64,000 bases of DNA from Antennarius striatus (Eukaryota > Chordata > Actinopteri > Lophiiformes > Antennariidae): positions 12,439,482 through 12,503,481 of the forward strand of contig NC_090781.1 in the NCBI RefSeq assembly GCF_040054535.1, in the 5' to 3' direction. The translations under genes and the position numbers were made by a program. Below are positions 1 through 37,714 of this stretch, piece after piece (the stretch's first letter is position 1; each line of letters starts with the position of its first letter). Below the pieces are notes generated by a model. It was not told where the DNA came from. It did not search any database and was given only the letters and a program-made list of their open reading frames with translations.

Positions 1-9130
<9,130 letters not shown>

Positions 9131-9317
9131 TCTGATCCTAATATGATTAATGAATTAATCCGTCTCTGGTCTGGTCACACACCCATTTTCTCTCTCACAC
9201 ACATTCACACACACTTTGTATCATTTACATTTATAACATGGATGAACTGAGATGAAGAGAGCGTACTCCGTCTGTCTTTGTCTGGCTGATATGAGCAGTT
9301 CAACTGCTCTTGTTTTC

Positions 9318-9329
9318 TCTCTCTCTCTT

Positions 9330-9363
<34 letters not shown>

Positions 9364-9388
9364 GCACACACACACACACGCGCACACA
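9318..9388. repeat. Compound (CT)n-(CA)n microsatellite with CGCG interruptions
   Basis: A short CT run, then CA interrupted twice by GCGC. It lies about 190 bp upstream of the map4k1 start codon (gene sense), so it may fall in a 5' UTR exon or the promoter. Confidence 0.9.
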
Positions 9389-10212
9389 CCTTCCTGTTTC
9401 TATTTCTCATCCTTCTGTCAGTCTTCCCTACCTCTGCCACTCCTTCCTCCTCCCTCCCTCTCTCACAACCTTCTTGAGTATTCTTTCAGAACATTTGTAT
9501 AATACAAGTCTGTTTCCTGTTGTGAGTGTGCTTGTTTTAATTTTGCATTATTTTTTTTTGCCTCCTATTAAGATACAAACAGAAAAACAGATTGAAACCC
9601 TTGCCTAGTCAGTGAGGGATGAAGACAATAAGATTCTGACAGTCTGAAGATAAAGAACTATGACCTAGCTGGATATGAGTGACTCATTAAGAAGTTAAGA
9701 AGGCGTTAAAAGAGCAAACAGAAAGACCAACTGTTGTGGCATCACAGCCCAATTTCATCTTCATCCTTTGACCTTATCTTTCTTGTTCCCTCTGTCTGCC
9801 TGCCTACGGTCACATTTTGATCACAGGGTTCACAAACTCCTACATGTGACTGATGCTGAATACAAAACACCAAACCAAAAAAAACAGTTAGCTATGAAAT
9901 AACAGCCTCTACGTCAACTCCACCACGTATGCAGCACCAATGAGAAACAAAACAGAACAACCAGTGTTCATTTATAGGACGATCAAGTTTAGATTTATTT
10001 TTCTATTCCTGTTTTAATGTTTTGTCTTATTTTTCTTTCATTTGTTGCTTGCTAAGCACTTTTCTAGTCAGTGAGCAACATAGGAAGCAGTTGTTGGAGT
10101 TTGCATGTTCACTACTTGTGTCCAAAGCTCAGGTGATAAAGCTGCTGGTTTGTCTCTAATCAATGCAAATTGAAAGAAAAAAATATGATGTAAAATTATA
10201 ACTAATAACCAT

Positions 10213-10618
10213 GGGGTGGCAGTGGCTCAGCAGTAGAGCAATAGTCTTGAAGACAGGATCGCCCAGCCGTCGGGGGTTCGAGTGCCACTCCCGCTAGGAC
10301 ATCCATCGGAGTGTGAGCTGACGGTGGGAGGTGTCGACTCCCTTCCCAGCCACTGCCGAGGCACCCTTGAGCCAGGTGCCGACCCCCTACAAGATGCTCA
10401 TTGGGGCGCCATTTCTTCATGCGACCATCACTCCGCCTCCCCTGTACCTCCATATGTACCTCTCTGTATTTACTAATTGCATGCCTACGGGTGCTGTGTC
10501 TGTTTCAGGGGCCTGTAACCAAGTGGTGTAATTAACACATATACAGTACATACTTGAGTGTGAACTGTAACGAGAATTTCCCCAAGAAGGATCAATACAG
10601 TGTGGTTATTATTATTTT
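10213..10618 (+). mobile_element. tRNA-derived SINE with LINE-like tail, near full length
   Basis: A-box-like TGGCTCAGCAGTAGAGCA (10223-10240) and B-box GGTTCGAGTGCC (10275-10286) give a tRNA-like Pol III promoter. The tail GAGAATTTCCCCAAGAAGG ending in ATCAATACAGTGTGG resembles the 3' ends of fish L2/Rex-type LINEs that mobilise such SINEs. Copies at 1757-1912 and 34679-35043 share the block order. The exact named family cannot be fixed by eye. Confidence 0.75.
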
Positions 10619-11049
10619 AATTATGTATTATTAATCTGGTAACTATTTAATTAAGTACTGTAATTGTCTGATCCATTAAATGCCACAACACAGATTATAT
10701 TATTAATATCAATATATACAATACATTGACAGACAATAAAATATTCTTCTTCTTCTCCTTTCGGCTTTTCCCCTGCTCTGATGGTCTCAAGATGTGATAG
10801 GAAACTCCAAATGGTAGATGAGCGCATTTTCAATACCACAGAAGTAATCATGTTCTGATACCATAACTATGAGTAGCATTTAGCAGAGCCATTGTGGCTC
10901 TTGATGGAAGAAGTGAAAGTCAGCCACAACTCTGTACCAAATCAAGTCAGTCTGACGGCGGGTGGAGATAAAGACTTAAAAATAATCTATCCGTTAGTAT
11001 ACAGTATCATGGTGTACCCCGACAGTAAGAAAATGTGATGAAAACAGTG

Positions 11050-11790
11050 CCTCTATTTTAATTTAATTTATCCCGGGGGTTCCCAGGCCAGCCTAGAGAC
11101 ATAGTCCCCCCAGTGTGTCCCAGGTCTTCCCCGAGGTCTCCCGGTAGGACATGCCCACAACACCTCCCCAGGGAGACGTCCAGGAGGCATCTGGAAGAGA
11201 TACCCGAGCCACCTCAGCTGGCTGGCGGGCGGAGGAGCAGCAGCTCTACTCTGAGCTCCTCCCTGGTGACTTAGCTTCTCACGGAGGAAAATCATTTCAT
11301 CCGATGTATCCGGAATCTTCTCCTTTCGGTCATGACCCAAAGCTCATGACCATAGGTGAGAGTAGGAACGTAGATTGACCGGTAAATCGAGAGCTTTGTC
11401 TTGCGACTCAGCTCCTTCTTCACCACAACAGATCTATAGAGCGACTGCATCACTGCAGAAACTGCACCGATCCGTCTGTCAAGCTCACGTTCCATCCGTC
11501 CCTCACTCGTGAACAAGACCCCAAGATACTTAAACTCTTCCACTTGGGGCAAAGACTCTCCACCGACCTGAAGAGGGCACACCACCTTTTTCGGGTCGAG
11601 AACCATGGCCTGGGATTTAGAGGTGCTGCTCCTCATCCCACTCGCGTCACACTCAGCTGCAAACCGTCCCAGTGCACACTGAAGGTCCAGGTTTGATGAG
11701 GCCAACAGGACAACATTGTCTGCAAAAAGCAGAGATGAAATCCTTTGGTCCCCAAACCGGACTCCCTCCGGATCCTAGAAATTCTGCATT
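11050..11790 (-). pseudogene. Non-LTR retrotransposon reverse-transcriptase fragment, dead
   Basis: The reverse strand encodes the C-terminal half of a fish LINE reverse transcriptase: SNLDLQCALGRFAAECDASG, then QVEEFKYLGVLFTSEGRMER and IYVPTLTYGHELWVMTER (about 11300-11705), then in another frame QLRWLGYLFQMPPGRLPGEV and WGDYVSRLAW (about 11075-11220). The catalytic FADD motif reads FADN (11715-11726), there is a frame break near 11290-11340 with lost sequence, and the 5' end is missing. It is a truncated, inactive copy. The clade (L2-, Rex- or Tx1-like) is not settled by eye. Confidence 0.85.
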
Positions 11791-11870
11791 AATGAAAGTC
11801 TGTGTTGTTGAATCAAACTTCAACGCCTCCTGCTGGAGATGTTGTCGTTTGTAAATCCAGTACTTTATAT

Positions 11871-11886
11871 CGCCCTCTGGTGGCCA
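11871..11886 (-). promoter_or_regulatory. Candidate CTCF-binding site
   Basis: The reverse strand reads TGGCCACCAGAGGGCG, matching the CTCF core CCACCAGAGGGCG. It sits between the divergent genes map4k1 and eif3k, about 60 bp before the first CRE-like motif of the eif3k promoter. Motif match only. Confidence 0.5.
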
Positions 11887-11934
11887 CAGTGTGATAATGT
11901 AATATACATGTACTTTATATTGAAACAGCGTCGC

Positions 11935-12314
11935 TGACGTGTGTGACGTCTCAGTACCATTGATTACTTCCGGTAAATACTTTCAAAATACGGATAAAAA
12001 CTGAAGACACCAAAAAGCAATGACATTTGACTAAAATCTACCTTTAAGATGTGTTGGATGAAGGTCTTGTGACAAAAGATGCCACGGTTTTATTAACAAA
12101 TCTCTGCATTACCAGTGATGGTCCACTTTTATTTTTTATAGCAAATTTACTTCCGTAGTGGTCCCACCAAAATGCTGTCCGTGTATTTCCGGTACGTCTG
12201 TGTTTCGTTCTTTCCGGTCGGACCGTTTTCTCCTCCGTCCGGTAGTTTCTCTACTCTTCATCCCACGTGTGGTTTTAAATCGGTTTCCAAGTACAATTTA
12301 AAGATTTGGATAAA
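11935..12314 (+). promoter_or_regulatory. eif3k: eif3k promoter and 5' UTR region
   Basis: Two CRE-like TGACGT sites (11935-11940, 11944-11949) and three ETS-type TTCCGG sites (11968-11973, 12187-12192, 12212-12217) lie upstream of the start codon, with no clear TATA box. ETS-rich TATA-less promoters are usual for translation-factor genes. Transcription probably starts in the pyrimidine-rich stretch around 12205-12240. Confidence 0.55.
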
Positions 12315-15300
12315 ATGTCAACGTCTATCGAGCAGATGAGGGCGAACGTGGGTAAACTCCTGCGAGGAATCGATAGGTATGGATGATGCCTTCGATAAAT
12401 AGTCTCCCGAACAAGCTAACGAGAGTTTAGCATGTTTGCTAATGTGGACTGAGCCACTGCCATCCTTTGATCATCGATCGATAAAGGTCTCTTCCACGAT
12501 CATCAACGAGTTAATAATTTATTGTGGAGCCGGTAACAGTTCGAGCACTATTAATTTTTAATAAATAAAGTGTAAAGTAAACCTGTGTTGTTTTTCCACA
12601 GCAACTCCGCCTCAATTTCAAATATCCCCCACCCAAGATCACTTCAGATTTCTTGGCTTTTAAAACATTACATTAAAGAATCATTTTCTGAGGGTTGGAT
12701 TGGATTCATTTAGTAAAACGGAAAAAAGCAAACAAATGTATATAAACATAATAACAAAGCATATGTTATACTTTTAACTAGACGAAATAAGTTTATTTCT
12801 GTTCCAGAACTATCTGGCAGAAACCCCCCCCCCCACACAAAAAAACATCTGAGACCTTTTGTCACACAAAATGCCTCTTGTCAACAAGTCCACTTTCAAG
12901 TTATGTAGTATTATTTGTCTTTATATTTAAATCCTCTTATTAAAACTCCTGATTACATTCGTCTAAACAAGAATTGTTATGCTGAAAATTTCTGAATTTT
13001 TTGTAGAGTTCACAATCCTGAACTTTATTCATATGTTACGACGTTTTGTCTCTCAGGTACAACCCAGAAAACCTTGCCACATTGGAGCGCTACGTGGAGA
13101 CACAAGCTAGAGAAAATTCCTATGACCTGGAGGCCAACCTGGCTGTCCTGAAGCTGTAAGAAAGGCTGTCACTGCATGTGAAGAATAGAATCTGATAGGA
13201 TAATTTCATTTATCAACCATTAAAATAGAATCATTTTGATTTTCCTTTTTAACTCACTGGCTACCATTGATGTCTATTACGTTTTTCAATGGGGAGGGCT
13301 GGGGTTCAGTCTAGCGGATGTTTTCAGTAAAAATCAAGCTTCAAATCATGGAATGAAGTCTGATCCAGTTACGGAACAGGGGATGGGGAATCAGAGGGAG
13401 ATGGAGTAATTGCAGCATTTTGCGATGAAACAAAGGTTGTGTATGTCAGAGCTCACATGCAAGCAAAGGCAGCGTCGCTCTGAGCCGATCATCTTGCAAT
13501 CGGTTAAGAACAGAATGAAAACACTGATAAATGTCAGCAGCGTTTGAGAAAGTCCACCAAAGAAGATTGATTGCTACAAAGCCCTGGCAGCCAATGAGTT
13601 AAAGACTGAACTATGAACGTAACTAGCAAGATGGTGTTTGTTGATGCATGCTGTTAGTTAAGCACTGTGCTTCTTACTGGGTTAATGTCTTATTTGAAAT
13701 TTTTGAAGCGTTCACTTTTTGGGGTCTTTCTCCATCTTTTCTGTTGATTAACATTTAACGTGACATTTCATGTGTTTTTATGTCAGAATGGAATTAGAAA
13801 TTGATTTGCATCTGTAAATCCTTTATCTCTGCAGGTACCAGTTCAACCCAGCTTACTTCCAGACACAAGTGACCTCACAGATTCTTCTGAAGGCTCTGAC
13901 TAACCTGCCACACACCGACTTCACTCTCTGCAAGTGCATGATTGACCAGACTCACGTATCCCTTTGGTGCTGTTATGCTTTGTCATCTTCCAGTCAAAAA
14001 CATGAAGGTTGTAGTTGATAATGTGTTATAATCACATGATTAAGGCTGGGTTTTTAAGTGTGACGTCTTTGTCCTAAATCTGTTTGTCATTTATGTTCTT
14101 GATAAACTCTTGATGGCCAGAACCAGAACAGAAGCATCAAAGTTTATCCCTGTCGTTTGTCTTTAGGTGACATAAGGTATTAAGTTGTGCCTGCGATAAA
14201 GTGTGTGTAGTTATTGTCAGAGTTGCTTTGTAGCGTTGTGTGTAACTCTATAGGTGGGATGGGCGTGGGGTCTGTGTCGGGGTTGGGGGGCCTTTCCTTG
14301 ACTACAGTGTCGCAGCAAGAGGAACGCCCTATCAGACAGATCCTCTACCTTGGGAACCTTCTGGAGACATGCCACTTCCAGAGCTTCTGGGTATGACACA
14401 CACACACACACACACACACATACACACACGAGATGGGGGGAAAAAAGGAAAAGAATAAAACCGTGTTTTATTTATTTTACTCAGTTTTTCACCTCTTATC
14501 ACCCGGGTCAAAGGAACAGAACTGGATCGGTTTCTATAATCCTGACCACCCATTATCCAGAGTCACTCCTCCCAAAGTCCGCTGCATTCCATGTCTGTTT
14601 TTCTGTTATATTTGTGCTTGTTGTTTCAATGCTTTTCACTCTCCTCATGCACTCACCTTACGCGCTCTCTTCCTGACAGACGAGTCTTGAGGAGAACAGG
14701 GAGCTCATTGATGGCATCACTGGTTTTGAGGACTCTGTTCGCAAGTGTGAGTATCATCATGTGACTCTGCAGTGGACCTGAAGGTCCTACAGTAAACAGG
14801 ATGATATTTTTCCACTAGTTTGTGGAAACTAACAGCCATCAGCCAAACCTAATATGGAAATATGACTATTAAATGAATTTTTTAAAGATTTGTAAAAAAC
14901 TTAACCAACACTGGCAACGGTTTAATTCTTCTTCAGTCATCTGTCATGTCGTGGGCATCACCTACCAGACCATCGAGCACCGATTACTGGCTGAGATGCT
15001 GGGAGACCCACTGGGTAAGAACAACTGGTTCTAAACCCTTTTCTACTGCCAGAGTCTGTTTTCTGATTAAACCATCTGTCGGTGCGCCCCTTTTCACCAT
15101 CGTTTTGTGCAGACACACAGGTGAAGGTGTGGATGAATAAATACGGCTGGACTGAAAACGAGGAAGGACAGATCTTCATCTTCAACCAGGAGGAGAGCGT
15201 CAAACCCAAGAACATCGTGGAGAAGATTGATTTTGAGAGTGAGTGCTTGTGTTCAAACTTCTAAACACGTGAAGTCATGAGTGAGAAACTGAATCAAACT

Positions 15301-16467
15301 GCAGTAATCCTGCAGCCTACAATCATTGTGGTCCATGACACTCCTATTCATGAGCTCAGTGGAAGGGACTGTACAATCCAGTGCAACACACAGTTATAAC
15401 CAGTTTATTCTGACTTCAACTCCACATCCAACCGGTTTAAAGCGTTTTCATCAGCCGCTCGGGAGGTTTTGTTCTCTATACTTCAGCATTCTGCCTGTAT
15501 TTTACAGTGGGTTTTGCCTACTGTCTGTGCTCTGTTTTGATCATATTTCCAGGTAACATAGTAAATAGACTAAGTGTTGCTGACTGCTTGTGCGTCTGAC
15601 AAGGTTGTATCATGGCTTCAGATTGTCTTGCCTTAAGGTTACAGCAGGAAAGAAAGAAAGAAAGACAGGAACCTCTGAGCGATCCTTTGGCTATGTCTAG
15701 AAAACACATTCCAGAGCTCAGCAGAGACATCTGCTTAGATATTTCAACATTTAAGTGTTGACTTCTTCCTGTCTGCAAGTTCCCTTTCTCAACATTTTTA
15801 CCTGCTCACCTGTGCCAGATGTTTTTAGAAGCATGTAGTCTGTGTACTGATGAAACTGTTCAACAAATTTTCTGACCTAAGATTTTTTTAGACATTTGTT
15901 AATTTTTAGTATAATTACAGTGCACACTTGTTCTTTGCGGTTAATGCATTCCAGGAACCACACGCAATTAATGAATTACGCGATACAGCGACAAACAATT
16001 TCTTATAATTTACGGTAATTTAAACGTTTATGATCCCTCCCCATACTGATATTAAACCACCTTCTATCTGCATTACCTTTTCCCACACTCTTTATCAACT
16101 GTTTAAAGCACTTTTGTGTCTCACGGAAGTCCTAGACTCATGGAATGTAGTGCACTTGCGGTGGCCGTCAGCATCCGAAAGCATCCAGAATGCGTGTACG
16201 GTGTCACGTGACTGCCTACCAAAAATCAGCGATGAGGTGAAGTCACGAGCGTTGATGCTTGAATGCGCGAGATCGCACTGTATTCTGTTGCTGAAACAAA
16301 ACAAGTGGTGTGAAGCGTGTATAGCTGTCAATCTGTAGATAAGGAGGAAGTAAATTACATCCAGTAATGATGAACAAATGAACTTTTTTACTTTGAGTGT
16401 CTTGTTTCTACTCCCTTCTCGTTCTCTTTTCACAGGTGTGTCCAGCATCATGGCAACATCTCAGTGA
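12315..16467 (+). CDS. eif3k: eif3k, translation initiation factor 3 subunit K, complete
   Basis: Non-core subunit of eIF3, the cytoplasmic complex that loads mRNA and Met-tRNA onto the 40S ribosome; it binds next to eIF3l. Coding exons: 12315-12376, 13057-13155, 13835-13955, 14316-14390, 14680-14746, 14937-15014, 15113-15238, 16436-16467. All borders are GT-AG and the phases join to a 219-aa protein, against 218 in human. Recognisable blocks are [20 protein letters not shown] (8-27), [20 protein letters not shown] (73-92), [20 protein letters not shown] (95-114), [20 protein letters not shown] (131-150), [19 protein letters not shown] at the C-terminus. The layout fits the family's N-terminal HEAT-like domain plus C-terminal PCI winged helix. 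Intron 7 carries a Tigger-like element and the exon 4 donor abuts a CA repeat. Confidence 0.96.
14396..14429. repeat. (CA)n microsatellite just after the eif3k exon 4 donor
   Basis: The repeat begins five bases after the donor GT at 14391. On the sense strand it reads CA, a known hnRNP L-type binding context. Confidence 0.95.
15918..16280 (+). mobile_element. Tigger/pogo-like Tc1-mariner MITE (copy 1), eif3k intron 7
   Basis: It begins CAGTGC and ends GCACTG (short terminal inverted repeats) and is flanked by TA on both sides. The interior has GCGGTTAATGCATTCCAGG followed by AACCACACGCAATTAATG, which resembles pogo/Tigger-type ends. The second copy at 27836-28194 is collinear with it over its length. 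There is no transposase ORF. Confidence 0.75.
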
Positions 16468-16543
16468 TGCTGACGCAACCACATCCAACCCATCAGTCAC
16501 CACAGATTCAACCACATCATTGTTTTCCATGATCACTTTTCTC

Positions 16544-16549
16544 AATAAA
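16544..16549 (+). promoter_or_regulatory. eif3k: eif3k polyadenylation signal AATAAA
   Basis: The canonical hexamer lies 77 bp after the stop codon, followed by a GT-rich stretch from about 16570, which suggests a very short 3' UTR. Confidence 0.8.
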
Positions 16550-17231
16550 AGTAATTTATCATTTACAGCTTGATGTGTGTGCATTTGGTTTTACATGCTG
16601 AACATTCCTTAAAACTCGTTACTCCGTCTTCAGGTTTTATCAGAACATGTTTGTTGTTTTGCCTTTATGTTAAATTTGTGAGTGGTTGTTTTATATTTTC
16701 CTGCACATTTAATAACTCGCAGATAATGGGATGAGTGGTTTTACGTGCCGCACATATTTTGAAGAGTTGTAGCAATAAAATCTTGGACACTGTTTTATGA
16801 ATGATATCACTATTGCCATAAAATGACCTTAGATCAGTATTAATGCCAAAAATAGTATAAAATTGTTTGATAAGGCTGCATTTTGAATCCACACCTGGAT
16901 ACTGAGTTTCCTCAAAATTTTATTATTTTATGTACTGCAATAAGAAAATGAAGTCTTGTTGTGATCTATTATCACCCATTCACCGTTAAATGGGTTACAG
17001 TGCTTTTATAATGTCATTTTAAAACCATATTTCTGTCCATTTCCTTTCTAATCCTACACCAGAAAATACGTAATCACATGTTTCATAATGCCGGAACAGG
17101 AATGCCGGAATGATTCTTAAAACGCCAGCATGTTACCTGTTTGTTGTGGAATGGATGAAGGAATAGATGGAATAAGGATGACTGGTTTAGCTCGTTTATT
17201 CAAACCCACATCTGGGAGCGGCTGAGATGAA

Positions 17232-17281
17232 CCACGCCCACCTGAGTGATCCTCTCAGGTGAGCATCACTGAGGGGCGTGG
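17232..17281. promoter_or_regulatory. Nested inverted KLF/E-box motifs upstream of the calpain gene
   Basis: CCACGCCC (17232-17239) and its inverse GGGCGTGG (17274-17281) enclose CACCTGA (17239-17245) and its inverse TCAGGTG (17255-17261). This gives paired CACCC-box (KLF/Sp) and E-box half-sites about 110-155 bp before the calpain start codon. It is probably core promoter; inference from motifs only. Confidence 0.45.
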
Positions 17282-17387
17282 CCTCCGCGTTTTTACCTGT
17301 GCTTGTCAGACGACACACTAGCAGCTCAGATCGCGACGTTCTGAAGTTTGTGTGGTGTGTGTATGTGTGTGTGTGATCAGATCCGAC

Positions 17388-34099
<16,712 letters not shown>

Positions 34100-34561
34100 C
34101 CTGACCCGGTTCTCTGAGATCTGTCAAGATTTGTTTAGTTATTCCTGTTTTTCATGGTTAACTTTAAAGTGCAGTGCTTATTTATACTGTATATATATGT
34201 CTGAAAGAAGATGTACAGTTTAATATAGCAAATACATGTTTACCATTTATTTTTGCTGTTGTATGTTGTCATCATGTAGACAAACAATATTTCAGAGTTG
34301 CTATGAGAAAAATATCTTTATAATTGATTCTGTTAATGACACATTATAAAAGTTATTTACTTAGTCACTAATTGTTACTAATTATTTAATTAGTTAAAGT
34401 TGTTGCTTTGCATTTGTTTCTCACGTAAATCCACCCAATTTTCTCATAAATATTATACCATGTTGTTCTTATCATTTCATTGCCTTCCCATTAATTCAAA
34501 ATGATCCCGTTCTACAAGAGGGATATCTTTCATGATTGTAAAAAAAAGCATAGAAATTCAT

Positions 34562-34567
34562 ATTAAA
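34562..34567 (+). promoter_or_regulatory. capn12: Candidate calpain polyadenylation signal ATTAAA
   Basis: No AATAAA was seen in the 500 bp after the stop codon. ATTAAA here is followed by a GT/T-rich stretch (34573-34592), which would give a 3' UTR of about 480 nt. Confidence 0.45.
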
Positions 34568-34678
34568 CAAACCTTGTTGTGTATTTTTCTCTGAAAATGT
34601 TACATTTCATAATAATGCTCTTTGAATGAAGACTGGATTATAGAAAAGAACATACCAGAAGTCAACGTCATAGAAGAA

Positions 34679-34770
34679 GAACCACACTTTATTATCCCCA
34701 TGGGGAAATTATTTTTCCACTCCAGCCACATATGTACAGGCCCTGAAACACACAAACACACACACGCGCA

Positions 34771-34802
<32 letters not shown>

Positions 34803-35043
34803 CACACACACACAAGGGTCCTGTAGGCATGCAGGTTTTTAGTGAGGGATAGAGCGGCCAGCAGCTCCTTGGTGGTGATCCCTATAATATTATTTAGTGA
34901 ACAGTGTCTTGCTCAAAGGCACCTCGGCAGTGCTTAGCAGGTGAACTGGCACATCTCTACTGACAGTTCACACACTTTTTGGTCCACACGGGTCTTAAAC
35001 CGGCCACACTCAGGTACCCAGTGCACTGAGCTACTGCTGCAGT
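34679..35043 (-). mobile_element. tRNA-derived SINE, third copy, with internal microsatellite
   Basis: On the reverse strand: a head GCAGTAGCTCAGTGCACTGG, a B-box-like GGTTTAAGACCCG, a body ending GGCCTGTACATATGTGG, and a tail AATTTCCCCATGGGGATAAT followed by AAAGTGTGG. A CA/GCAC repeat (34748-34814) has grown where the 10213 copy has GTGTCTGTTTCAGG. Confidence 0.7.
34748..34814. repeat. (CA)n-(GCAC)n compound microsatellite inside a SINE
   Basis: CA units, about five CGCA tetranucleotides, then CA units again. Confidence 0.93.
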
Positions 35044-37714
35044 CCGTGTTCTCCAGTTTACAGTATTTTAAAAATTTCACCATTAATGTGCTCAGCTAGA
35101 GGCTGTTACTGGCTCCTTGTTAAAGTCAAACGAAGCATGGCTGTTGCCCAAAATTCAAAGGTTTCCATCTCTTCATCATGTTTCGAGGTAACTTATCTAG
35201 TAAAAGTGTAAAAGACAAAAACATGTAGAAAAACCTCATCTTACAATGTTCAGCCGTAAAAAGGACAAACCCCCCTAACATTTATTAAAATGACTTGATG
35301 AGCCAAGATTTGACTGTTTTTATATATTTACTGGGCAAAATAAACAGCCTTTAGAATAAAACACTTTCCCATAGAGACATCAAAAAATTCACATACAAAA
35401 GGGTGCAATTATTTATTATATTTACGTAAAGTTTGGTGAAGACAGGGTGAGTCATTTGCCAGATGAGCTAACAGCCCTTCGACTCACCTTGAAAATCATG
35501 TTTTCAAGGAATCAACAAACAATAAAATTTGTTAAAAGCTGAAGATGTTAAAAGATACACCTGCTTATCATTATGAATAAATGAATTTAGTGGAATGAGT
35601 ATGTATATTTTTCCAGATAAAAGCAATTTATCACCAGTGCATTGTGGTAAAACCCATTATGGGCAGACAGAAATATGGACATTAACCTGACTGACTGTCA
35701 TGCAAGATTTATGACAACATGCTCTGGCCTCAGAAACTCACAATTTCATGGAGTCTTTTCCTTAAATTGAAGGTACAGATATTTTTGTTGGTTCAGAGAG
35801 ATTATCCTGTCTTGTTTTATTGCTTTTAATGTTTTAACTTCCTGTCGCCATTTATTAAATTCCACATCATGAGGCCTTTTGTCCTCTGGCCAGGTCAGAA
35901 TTGAAGATATGTACTTACTATTAATAGAAGTCTGGTTATTTGCTCCCAGCAATATTTATACATGAGCTGTTTTTGCTGTGATCTTTGACCAAAAGGATAT
36001 TCAAAGAAATGCTCCTTTGCTGTTGTCTGGTATAAACATCTGTTTTCCAGCATCACTCTTCAAACTGTCACAGTTGTAATACCAGAGGTTCTATGTGTGT
36101 TTGTATATGTGTTCAATATCCTGCTGTAATATTCTTGGGTTTGCATGTTGGAGTCACAAATTTGTCTCTTCCATTTCTGTGTGAATCATTGAAATAAGTT
36201 TTATAAAACTTTTGTCTTGACAGGGTTGATGCAGCCCCAAACTAATCAAACTTAGTTTATTAAGTAATTCTTATTAATGATTACATACTGTATGTTAGTC
36301 TGGAAGAAAAAATGTGCTTTTCACACATTTAGCTAGTACCTAAATGTGGTATAATTTGTAGTGCACAGATAGGTTACCCTACCTGAAGTCCAAAAAATAT
36401 TGTTAGTATTTGAAATTTATGCTGATGAGACTCAAATCCATTTCCAGTTGAGTTTATTCCACTCTTTCATTTCCGTATGAGAAATTCAGGTTGTATCTGG
36501 AGGAAGTCACTTAGGAACACGGTACAAACTCTACTTCAAGTTCAGAGGAAAGCCAATGCTTTTAAGGATGTTTATATGATTAAATTCAAGTGAATTTTTT
36601 GTAGGCTATCATGTGAGAATGCTGCTTTCGCACACAAAATTCAAATATAGTAGTTTGATTTTTGAGTTTGGCATTCATAGCAGCCCCCCCGGATAACAAT
36701 TAACCGTCTATACATCGTTCTGTCTTTGTTGTGTTCCTCTTTAAAGCATAAAAACAGTCCATTCATAAGTGGCTTGTCCCTACTGAGTCCGTGTTGACCA
36801 ATCACAGAGCCGCTATGAGCAGCTTTGCACTAGATGGCATCACATGACAACAGCGGAGCAGCAAAGGTCCTGTCATAGTATGGTGAAGTAATGTTCATTG
36901 AACAGGACAGCTGGGGTATGACCTATTTTTTATGGGTGCTCCTGCAGGCAGGACGTTCACCCTCCAAACCGACCCACACCCCCGCCTGGTAAAGAGATCA
37001 TACTGGAGCCCAGATTTATGAGTGCCATTGCTCCGGGTCAGTGGTTCCCCAGTCGTCTGGATCATGACCCCGTGATGCTCACAGGCTGTAAATGAACTAG
37101 AGATGGGTTTCCCCCTCTTCGGATTGTTTAATTTCTTTTATTGCCGATGGAATTAATACATTATTTGATGTTTCACAAGAAATGGTCTCTAAAGGGCAGA
37201 AAATTCAGTAAAATGTTTTAAATGAAATTAATATACTCACTGATGTTGTGACTGTAAAGATGTACTTTAATTTATGAGTAATTAATAATCCTGTATTATT
37301 ATTATTTGGATTTGTTATTATTACAAATGACAAAAAATGCTTAGCAATTTTATTTAGTGAATTACCACATTTTAAAATAATCTGGCCCACACCAGAGGGA
37401 CAGCTAACCAAAGGAATTACGCGCAGTTATTATTCATTTTTCAGCTGTTTTGTGTTTCACTACTGTATTTCAAATTCAGTATATATTCGTTGCACCAGCT
37501 CGCTTTCAAACGGAACATGAATATTCATCAGCTGTCTGAGCCTATAGCCGCTACAGGAGACAGATGTGTCAGTGTACGTACAACTGCACTGGTGAACACC
37601 GGAAACTATCTGATCGGGCTTCAAAATAAAACTTCATCACTTTGGGGTAGGAAGGTAGACAATTTCAAAAATGACAAACAACAAAAACAATTTGGACACT
37701 GGCTTTTTCGGGAT
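35044..37714. other. Calpain-actn4 intergenic stretch
   Basis: No exon, RNA gene or clear repeat was recognised. It is AT-rich with no long open frame; 36950-37030 is locally C-rich. Confidence 0.6.

Larger units (their letters stand above)
9131..12314. other. map4k1-eif3k intergenic region (divergent genes)
   Basis: The two genes point away from each other with about 3.2 kb between start codons. The interval holds a compound microsatellite, a full-length SINE, a dead LINE fragment, a CTCF-like site and the eif3k promoter. Nothing else is recognised in 9390-10210 or 10620-11050. Confidence 0.75.

Noticed and set aside
16030..16451. Open frames of 102 and 118 aa on both strands
   Set aside because: They lie in the Tigger-like element of eif3k intron 7; the same DNA in the second copy does not keep the frame.
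17352..17387. Upstream extension of the calpain frame ([12 protein letters not shown])
   Set aside because: It begins at GTG, reads through a GT repeat, and has no ATG. The start at 17388 has a fair Kozak context and gives a normal exon 1.
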